A DNA stretch of 20,587 bases, taken from the NCBI GenBank assembly GCA_034436375.1, contig DAOTVS010000283.1:1-20587 (forward strand). The letters run 5' to 3'. Positions 14,636-20,587 of the stretch are shown one piece after another. The stretch is from DAOTVS01 sp034436375 (lineage in GTDB: Bacteria; Chloroflexota; Anaerolineae; SpSt-313). Numbering within the stretch: the stretch's first letter is position 1; each line of letters opens with the position of its first letter. A program made the position numbers and the translations under genes. The notes under the pieces were generated by a model. That model was not told the origin of the DNA, did no database searches, and was given only the letters and a program-made list of their open reading frames with translations.

Positions 14636-17281
14636 CTATCCTTCTTTCACCTTTTGTCGGCCTGATGAAACATAGGATCCAAGTCCCAGCCGCAGTGTGA
14701 CGATCTGCCAGGGTCGCAATTGCATACGAACTTCGCGCCCGCTCAACCGCACCGGAACATTGACCTCCTGCCCCAGCAGATTCACGGCCTGTACGCTCCT
14801 AGGCTCCCAAGCCAGGGTCAGCACGCCATCGCCCCCTTGCCCTGTGCATTCATAGAGGCGCACGATCGCTGCGTCTTCCTCACAGTAGTAAGCCGAAAGC
14901 AGCGCCGGCCCCTCGATCGCTAGGAAGCTCGTCTCCGCTAGCGTGGCTGGGCATGGGTAGTCAGGGCGTACGGTCACCGGTGGATGGCGCAACTCGGCAG
15001 CACGTCGCTGTGGATCTGCAAAACGCCAGTCGCCGTCATGGAACCGCAGGGCATAGCTGAAACTGTGCTCGCCGGCGCCGGTATGGTGCTCGTCACAAGA
15101 GGCTTCCCAAGTGCCAGGCCTGAGGGCCATGGCACGCAGCGGGATATGGCCCAGTTGACCAGGCTCCTTGAACCAGTAATAGCAGCCATCGGCTGAAATC
15201 AAGGTGACGCCGCGCCGAACCCCGGACCAGTCGGCCCAGGAGCGGGCCCAGAAAAACCCAGGTCGCAAGCGCTCGAACATATCATTGATGCCCAGATCGC
15301 GATGGCGGGGCAGGTTGTGCGCATAGACATCGTGATCGGGATCGCGCGGCTCCACGCCGAATGGCACGTCGACCGTCACCTGACCGCCAGCCTCGATATC
15401 GCCCAGGAGAGTGATGAAACCGGTCATGGGCGCCTTGTGCCAGTGACCCTCCAACCGCACACGGATCTGCAGTTCGCGCTCACGCTCGCCCATCAGAGTA
15501 TCGATCTGCGCCGCGTAGGGACCTACACGGCCGCTGGCCCGGTGCTGCCAGCGCAGAGGGCCAGCCTGCAACCAGGCGCCGGCCTCGGGTACAAAGGGGT
15601 GCCGGCCAATTTCCGGCCCGGCAAAGAGCCAATCCTGGTTATCGAGGGCGTGGAACACCAGGTTGGGCCAGGGGGAACCATCGCGACTCAAGTAGGCAGT
15701 ACCACTCTTGAGATCATGCACCTCGCGAAGAGCGTTGCTGCGGTATACGAAGCGCAGGCCGCCGGTCTCCAGGACGCCATCCTCTGGCCCAGCAAGGCAT
15801 ACAGCTTCCGGTTCCTGCTTCTCCAGGATCGTCACTCGACGATAGCCCATGGGAGGCAGGTCGAGGCGGACGAGTCGGCGTTGGTCATTGATAGAGCCTG
15901 CGAACCGCGGATGGCGGAATTCGGCCAAGCGCTGCTGGGGCAAGGAGCGCCCCTGTTCATCCCTGACATCGAGAGATTCGACACCGGCGACTGCACATGG
16001 GTGGTAAATCTCCACATCCGCCTGCATCGGCCAGGGGTGTGGGTTGAAGACGTAGCGCGTGCAGCGATCGCCTCCGCCCGCGGCCTGGGCCAGGGCACGC
16101 AGCGCATGCTGCTCAATACGCTCTGCGTGGAACTGCACATCGCGCGCCAGATCGGTGAGATAGCGCAGGTCTTCGGCAAAGGCGAAATCGGCAGCATGGG
16201 CTTGGTAAGCAAGGTGCTGCCGCCATAAGAATTGCAACTCTTCATGGGGTGGGGCAAAGCCAGCGCTGGCAGCGGCTACGGCAGCCCACCACTCTGCGCG
16301 CAATAAGCGACGATCGTTCATTTGTCGCCATACCCATAGCCCATATGCGCCCTGATTAGACACGTTATAGCCGCAGTCGCACCCATCGAGCGGTCCCCGC
16401 ACAACAGACAATTGGTCCGCATGCTCGGCCACGGCCTGGCTGAACTCCAGTGGCGTGCACCAGTGGATGGGGATCTCTTCCCGCTCCCGCCACTTGCCCA
16501 CCAAACCAGGGATATCGATCGGCCGGTCACCATCGCCCGTCCGGAAGGGGCGGGAGTCGTCGGAACCATGGATCAGGAAGAGCTGCCCACTGGGCGAGCG
16601 GTCATCCAATATTTGGTCACGGAAGTAACTATCATAGAGGAAAGATACGACATCATCCCACGAGCCACTATTGATGGCCAATACATCCTTCGTGTTCCAG
16701 AGCCCGCCATACGAACCACGGGTCACCAGAATGCGAGAGCCATCGAGGCCCTCCCAGTAGAACTGGTGTGGCACGCCAAGGGCATTTAGCGGGCCATGCG
16801 GGCGCCAGGCGCGATAGTATTTGAAGCCGGCCAGACTCAAAATCTGTGGCATCTGGCTGCCGCCGATGGCAATATCCACACTGTGGAAGAGAGAGAGGTC
16901 CGTGGGGGGCAAGTTGGCCTCAAAAAAGGCCCGTCCGAGCTGCAGATTCCGCAAGTAGGTCTCGTCACCCACCTGATTGGGGCGGCAATTGGCCACCTGC
17001 GCGCTGACGATGCGGATACGCCCTTGGCATACCCGCTCCTTCAACTCTTCGAGTCGCGGTCCCAGCCTGCGGGCTACCGGCTCAAAGAACTCGCTCTCTG
17101 TATCGAAAAAGTACATGAACTCGGGGTCGCGCTGCATGATATCCAGCGCCTCGGACACGGCCAGGGCATAGCGGTCCTCGTGCCAGGCACGGGATTGCTC
17201 CCACTGCCAATCCGCATGCAGATAATGCCAGAGCCAGATGGCCTTCCCGGCGAGCCTAACACGTGCATCGCAAGTCGCCAA
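14636..17281 (-). CDS. GH38-like alpha-mannosidase
   Basis: An 881-residue divergent GH38 family protein. LHADWQW provides the first zinc pair (His22, Asp24, the family HxD motif). HSVDIAIGGSQMPQIL holds the predicted nucleophile Asp136 in the usual PQIL context, and HLAYQAHAADF carries His362, where the family normally has His-Asp; here it is His-Ala. PNQVGDETYLRNLQLGRAFFEANL fits the block between them. The C-terminal ~500 residues form the expected beta-sandwich region. There is no signal peptide, so it acts in the cytoplasm on imported oligosaccharides or glycosides. The start is TTG 17281 with GGAGG six bases upstream; no in-frame ATG/GTG start with a comparable ribosome binding site is apparent nearby. 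It is four genes downstream of the binding protein. Linkage specificity is unknown. Confidence 0.83.
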   Translation of the reverse strand: MATCDARVRLAGKAIWLWHYLHADWQWEQSRAWHEDRYALAVSEALDIMQRDPEFMYFFDTESEFFEPVARRLGPRLEELKERVCQGRIRIVSAQVANCRPNQVGDETYLRNLQLGRAFFEANLPPTDLSLFHSVDIAIGGSQMPQILSLAGFKYYRAWRPHGPLNALGVPHQFYWEGLDGSRILVTRGSYGGLWNTKDVLAINSGSWDDVVSFLYDSYFRDQILDDRSPSGQLFLIHGSDDSRPFRTGDGDRPIDIPGLVGKWREREEIPIHWCTPLEFSQAVAEHADQLSVVRGPLDGCDCGYNVSNQGAYGLWVWRQMNDRRLLRAEWWAAVAAASAGFAPPHEELQFLWRQHLAYQAHAADFAFAEDLRYLTDLARDVQFHAERIEQHALRALAQAAGGGDRCTRYVFNPHPWPMQADVEIYHPCAVAGVESLDVRDEQGRSLPQQRLAEFRHPRFAGSINDQRRLVRLDLPPMGYRRVTILEKQEPEAVCLAGPEDGVLETGGLRFVYRSNALREVHDLKSGTAYLSRDGSPWPNLVFHALDNQDWLFAGPEIGRHPFVPEAGAWLQAGPLRWQHRASGRVGPYAAQIDTLMGERERELQIRVRLEGHWHKAPMTGFITLLGDIEAGGQVTVDVPFGVEPRDPDHDVYAHNLPRHRDLGINDMFERLRPGFFWARSWADWSGVRRGVTLISADGCYYWFKEPGQLGHIPLRAMALRPGTWEASCDEHHTGAGEHSFSYALRFHDGDWRFADPQRRAAELRHPPVTVRPDYPCPATLAETSFLAIEGPALLSAYYCEEDAAIVRLYECTGQGGDGVLTLAWEPRSVQAVNLLGQEVNVPVRLSGREVRMQLRPWQIVTLRLGLGSYVSSGRQKVKEG

Positions 17282-17287
17282 AGTATC

Positions 17288-17292
17288 CCTCC
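17288..17292 (-). promoter_or_regulatory. Ribosome binding site supporting the TTG start of the GH38-like gene
   Basis: GGAGG on the minus strand lies six bases before TTG 17281 and directly after, nearly touching, the permease stop codon at 17294-17296. No nearby in-frame ATG or GTG with a comparable site is seen, so TTG is the best start. Confidence 0.65.
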
Positions 17293-17293
17293 C

Positions 17294-18172
17294 CTAACCC
17301 TTGAGACCAGAGAGAACAACCCCCTGGATAAAGTACTTTTGCGCAAAGAAGAAGACCAGCATCACAGGTAGGATGGTTATAGTCGATACGGCCATCAGAT
17401 ACTGGAACTCAGTACGCTGGGCGCTGGCAACGATAAAGTCACGCAGACCCAGGGTCAGGGTGCGCTTCTCTTCACTATTGAGGTAGATCAGCGGGCCCAT
17501 AAAGTCGTTCCAGTTTGCCATGAAAGAGAATATGGCGACAGTCGCCAAGGCCGGCCTGGAGAGCGGAAGCATGATTCGCCAAAAGATACCGTAATCGGTA
17601 GCACCATCGATGCGTGCTGCATCGGTCAGATCTACCGGGATGGTCATAAAGAACTGACGGAGCAGGAAGATATAGAACGCACCGCCGCCGAAAAAGGCCG
17701 GCACAATCAACGGCAAGAAGGTATTGACCCAGCCTACCATCTTGAAGAGCAGATACAGCGGCACCAGGGTCACCACACTCGGAAGCATTAAGGTGGCCAG
17801 CACGATGGTAAAGAGGAAATCACGCCCCGGAAAGCGCAGGCGCGCAAAACCATAGGCTACAGCAGAAGCGGAGAAAACCTGGCCTACCCCTGCCAGAAGG
17901 GTAATGATCACAGTGTTGCGCAGATAGGTGCTAAAGGCATACATTGTCCATCCCGTCGGATAGTTTGACCACATGATCGGATTGGGTATCCAGCGCGGTG
18001 GGAAGATGAACACCTCAGCATCCGACTTGAGCGAGGTTGAGACCATCCAGACGAGCGGCAGAGCGAATATAACGCCAAAGAAGATGAGCAAGCCATAGAT
18101 GAGCGCCGCCCGCCCTGCCCGTCGCAAGAAGCCACGCAAGCGCTTGGAGTGATAGACATTAGCTACTGCCAT
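17294..18172 (-). CDS. Sugar ABC transporter permease, MalG type (CUT1)
   Basis: A 292-residue inner-membrane permease with about six membrane segments. The cytoplasmic coupling loop DAARIDGATDYGIFWRIMLPLSRP is the EAA motif that contacts the ATPase. The ending YFIQGVVLSGLKG is typical of MalG-type subunits. I chose ATG 18172 over the upstream GTG 18187 because GAGGAG lies seven bases before the ATG. It pairs with the MalF-type permease 28 bp upstream and with the binding lipoprotein. No ATP-binding gene is present in the visible operon, so a shared ATPase (MsiK/MalK type) encoded elsewhere is expected. Confidence 0.94.
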   Translation of the reverse strand: MAVANVYHSKRLRGFLRRAGRAALIYGLLIFFGVIFALPLVWMVSTSLKSDAEVFIFPPRWIPNPIMWSNYPTGWTMYAFSTYLRNTVIITLLAGVGQVFSASAVAYGFARLRFPGRDFLFTIVLATLMLPSVVTLVPLYLLFKMVGWVNTFLPLIVPAFFGGGAFYIFLLRQFFMTIPVDLTDAARIDGATDYGIFWRIMLPLSRPALATVAIFSFMANWNDFMGPLIYLNSEEKRTLTLGLRDFIVASAQRTEFQYLMAVSTITILPVMLVFFFAQKYFIQGVVLSGLKG

Positions 18173-18200
18173 TCTGCTTCTCCTCACTCAGCATTAATAT

Positions 18201-19172
18201 CTACTGGGCTTTGGCCTCAAATTCATAGTATACCCAGCGTCCAGCAAGCCTAAACTGGACAACCGTAAAGATGAGGACGATCGCGAACAGCAGCCAGGCC
18301 ATGGCAGCTGCGTATCCCATCTTGTAGAAGTAGAAAGCATTCTGGTAGATGTACAACACGGCGAAGAGGAGAGAGTTGAGAGGGCCCCCAGCCGGTGTCT
18401 GGTAACTCAGTGTCTGTGTTGCGCCGAATATGAGAGCGGGCGTAAAGATCTGGAAGGAGTTGATAATGCCCATGATCAGATTGAAGAAGATTGTCGATGA
18501 GAGCATGGGTATGGTAATGGCCCAGAAACGTCGCCATGCTCCCGCACCGTCGATTTCAGCGGCTTCATACAGTTCCTGAGGGATCCCCTGCAGGCCGGCC
18601 AAGTAGATGACCATTGTGCCGCCAGCTCCCCAAAGGGTCCAAATCACTAGAGCCGGCTTGGTCCACACCGGGTCTGTCAGCCAACCCGGGCCGATGATCC
18701 CCAGGTTCTTCAAGAAAAGATTGAGAAGGCCCAGATGGCCGTTGAGGACCCATATCCAGAGCGCGATTGACGCCACTGCTGGCACAATAGAGGGCATGTA
18801 AAAGGCCGTGCGGAAAAAGGGCATACCCTTAACTCTCTGGTTGAGCAGAATGGCAAGCAACAGACCAACGAGCAGGCTGAGGGGGATAGCCAGGACTACA
18901 TAGTACGCGGTATTGTACAGAGACTGGCCAACCAGGGGATCACGCAACATCCGTGAATAGTTCCATAACCCGATCCACTTGGGTGGTTGCAGGATCGTGT
19001 ACTCGGTAAAACTGAGCCCCAACCCCGTCAGCATCGGTCCCATGACGAAGAAAATGAAGCCCAGGATCCAGGGCAGGATGAAAATGTAGCCGTTCAGTGC
19101 CTCGCGTCGCCTCAACGGACTCATGCCCTTGCGTCGGGGCATGGTCGTCATGCCAGCCCGCTTCTTCGCCAT
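18201..19172 (-). CDS. Sugar ABC transporter permease, MalF type (CUT1)
   Basis: A 323-residue permease. A basic N-terminus (KKR, RRK, RRR) is followed by about six membrane segments starting at YIFILPWILGFIFF. The EAA loop is EAAEIDGAGAWRRFWAITIPML, the MalF/UgpA version. It forms the heterodimeric channel with the MalG-type partner next to it. GGGAGG lies eight bases before the ATG. The gene is separated from the binding-protein gene by about 90 bp containing a hairpin, consistent with lower expression of the membrane parts. Confidence 0.94.
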   Translation of the reverse strand: MAKKRAGMTTMPRRKGMSPLRRREALNGYIFILPWILGFIFFVMGPMLTGLGLSFTEYTILQPPKWIGLWNYSRMLRDPLVGQSLYNTAYYVVLAIPLSLLVGLLLAILLNQRVKGMPFFRTAFYMPSIVPAVASIALWIWVLNGHLGLLNLFLKNLGIIGPGWLTDPVWTKPALVIWTLWGAGGTMVIYLAGLQGIPQELYEAAEIDGAGAWRRFWAITIPMLSSTIFFNLIMGIINSFQIFTPALIFGATQTLSYQTPAGGPLNSLLFAVLYIYQNAFYFYKMGYAAAMAWLLFAIVLIFTVVQFRLAGRWVYYEFEAKAQ

Positions 19173-19209
19173 AGTGATGGCCTCCCATAATCAGGCGCTA
19201 CAGTAGTAA

Positions 19210-19236
19210 GCCGGCCACCGCTTGGCGGTGGCCGGC
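19210..19236 (-). terminator. Hairpin between binding-protein and permease genes (probable attenuator)
   Basis: GCCGGCCACCGC at 19210-19221 and GCGGTGGCCGGC at 19225-19236 pair perfectly around three bases. On the minus strand it lies about 30 bases after the binding-protein stop and is followed by TTACTACTG, only weakly T-rich. Partial termination or 3'-end protection here would give more binding protein than permease, a common arrangement in sugar ABC operons. Confidence 0.65.
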
Positions 19237-19264
19237 AAAACGTGAATGTGGAGAGGGGGCGAGA

Positions 19265-20587
19265 TCAAGTAAGCTGCTTGCCTTCGCGCAGATCCTTGTT
19301 CTTGTCAAGGATCTCCTGCACCTCCTTAACCCCCTGATCCAGAGCTTCTTTGGGCGTTTGTTGATGGTGCAGAGCTTGATCCAACACACGGATCTGGATT
19401 GCAAACATCTCGCTCACACCCGGCGTCACAGGGACCCAGCGGCCGACCTTGACCTCTTCGGCAAAGAGCTTGCGCTTCGCATCACCCTTGGTCCACTTGT
19501 CGCTCGTGGCAATATCCTCATAAGCAGGGATGGTGCCGAGGCCCTCGTCGATGCGCAGTTGGTTCTCATCGGTCATGTTGTACTCGATGAACTTGAAGCT
19601 GGCATCGGGGTGCTTGACGCCCTTGGGGATCACCCACGTCCAGCCGCCAATATAGTTGACGGGCTGCCCCCCCTCTGGGATTGGGATGCTGGCCAAGCTG
19701 TACTTCAGGTCGGTCGCATAGCGGGCATAGTCAGCTACCGCCCACTGGCCATGGACCTGCATGGCGAGGATGCCCAGGCCAAAGACGTCCTGCCCCTGGC
19801 CAAGAGTGGGTGGCTGGAGGAATTCAGAGATCTCATCGATGGTCCCATATTTGTCTGTCATGTGGACCATCCACTCGAGCGCCTTGACGCCCTCAGGGCT
19901 ATTGAAAACGGCTTGATTGTTATCTTCGCTGAGGTAGAGTCCACCCAATTGCCACAGGTAGATCCAGAACTGCAGGAAGCCCGGGGGATTGCCCGCGATG
20001 GGGGAGAACCCCAACTGTTTGAGCTTGTTATCCGCATCTCGCTGAGTGAGCTTGTCGGCGAAGGCTTCCAGCTCGGTCCAAGTCTTGGGGGGTGTAGCGG
20101 GGTCAAGGCCAGCTGTAGTAAAGAGATCAGTGTTCCAATAAAAGGCCCGGCAATCCGTCCAGCGTGGCACAGCCCACATCTGGTTGCGCCAGATCACATC
20201 GGTCAACAGACGCTTGTAGAAGCGGTCCTTTTTAACAACCGTGGACGCACTGACATACTCCTCCACGGGCATGACGACGCCACGGGCAGCCCACTCGCCG
20301 GCCAAGTACCGGTCCATGCTAAAGAGATCGGGCGGGTTGCCACCCGTGACCGCAGTGATGAGCTTCTCCGGCTCGGAGGGCACATTGAGAGCATCCAGCT
20401 CGATATCGGGCGTCACTTGATTGAACTCGTTGATGATCTCGCCTTGAACGTCCTTGGTGTAATCGCCCCACATGGTGATTTTGATCTTCTCCTTGGGGGC
20501 CGGGGTAGCGGGCGGCGGCGTATTGGCAGCCTGTTGAGCAGCAGGAGCAGGAGCAGAGGTAGTAGCAGGACTGCAGGCTGCGAGGGC
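19265..20587 (-). CDS. Extracellular sugar-binding lipoprotein of the ABC transporter (5' end outside the window)
   Basis: 440 residues are visible; the first residues of the signal peptide lie beyond 20587. The edge reads ALAACSPATTS, a lipobox (Leu-Ala-Ala-Cys, Cys codon at 20573-20575), so the mature protein is lipid-anchored. An Ala/Pro/Thr/Gln-rich linker of about 25 residues leads to KIKITMWGDYTKD, the start of a family-1 solute-binding fold. GGNPPDLFSMD, AFYWNTDLFTTAGLDP-type and GGWTWVIPKG segments are typical of CUT1 binding proteins. An internal Met (20473) is not the real start, because the reading frame and the lipobox continue upstream. It is the first visible gene of the operon and defines ligand specificity; the ligand cannot be read. 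Confidence 0.93.
   Translation of the reverse strand, partial: ALAACSPATTSAPAPAAQQAANTPPPATPAPKEKIKITMWGDYTKDVQGEIINEFNQVTPDIELDALNVPSEPEKLITAVTGGNPPDLFSMDRYLAGEWAARGVVMPVEEYVSASTVVKKDRFYKRLLTDVIWRNQMWAVPRWTDCRAFYWNTDLFTTAGLDPATPPKTWTELEAFADKLTQRDADNKLKQLGFSPIAGNPPGFLQFWIYLWQLGGLYLSEDNNQAVFNSPEGVKALEWMVHMTDKYGTIDEISEFLQPPTLGQGQDVFGLGILAMQVHGQWAVADYARYATDLKYSLASIPIPEGGQPVNYIGGWTWVIPKGVKHPDASFKFIEYNMTDENQLRIDEGLGTIPAYEDIATSDKWTKGDAKRKLFAEEVKVGRWVPVTPGVSEMFAIQIRVLDQALHHQQTPKEALDQGVKEVQEILDKNKDLREGKQLT

Noticed and set aside
15302..16228. 308-codon + strand frame inside the GH38-like gene
   Set aside because: It lies entirely antisense to the GH38-like coding region, whose motifs are clear; no independent homology is seen.

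Overview
This is a high-GC bacterial window of 20.6 kb. Gene content, strong AGGAGG-type ribosome binding sites, frequent GTG/TTG starts and CUT1-type sugar ABC genes without a local ATPase would fit a Chloroflexota (Anaerolineae-like) or similar high-GC lineage. That placement is inference; no rRNA, tRNA or marker gene is visible.

Left part (1-8034, + strand): a 60-bp near-perfect palindrome, a PfkB-family sugar kinase, then a run of five polytopic membrane-protein genes. These are a tandem pair of paralogous GT-C-like proteins (1213-2808 and 2840-4450), a GT87-type glycosyltransferase, a PAP2_3/Aur1-like lipid phosphotransferase, and a GT39/PMT_2-type glycosyltransferase. Together they look like a membrane glycolipid or lipid-linked glycan assembly cluster. 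The GT87 and PAP2 genes each carry one in-frame stop near the N-terminus (TGA at 4604, TAG at 5797), with clear family homology continuing in the same frame behind it.

Middle (8035-9928): a gene-poor, decayed stretch. Two separate ~150-bp imperfect palindromes (8096-8242 and 8295-8450) precede a hemerythrin-like gene that also has an in-frame stop (TGA at 8642). A truncated N-terminal piece of a thiamine-diphosphate (acetolactate-synthase-like) enzyme follows. Four broken genes within 5.5 kb, between intact flanks, is the most striking feature of the window.

9929-11670 (+ strand): an amidohydrolase-2-type metal enzyme and a RidA-family deaminase, ending at a strong hairpin (11689-11729) shared with the convergent operon.

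Right part (20587-11737, - strand): a seven-gene catabolic operon in the order sugar-binding lipoprotein (5' end outside the window), two ABC permeases, a cytoplasmic GH38-like alpha-mannosidase, a YdaE-like cupin (D-lyxose/D-mannose isomerase family), a creatininase-family amidohydrolase and an FGGY sugar kinase. A hairpin follows the binding-protein gene, and a pair of TTTCNNNGAAA dyads lies before the creatininase gene. The simplest reading is uptake of a small mannose- or lyxose-type glycoconjugate, intracellular cleavage, ketose formation and phosphorylation. The creatininase-like step has no obvious place in known mannose or lyxose catabolism, which makes this operon the best candidate for an undescribed pathway.
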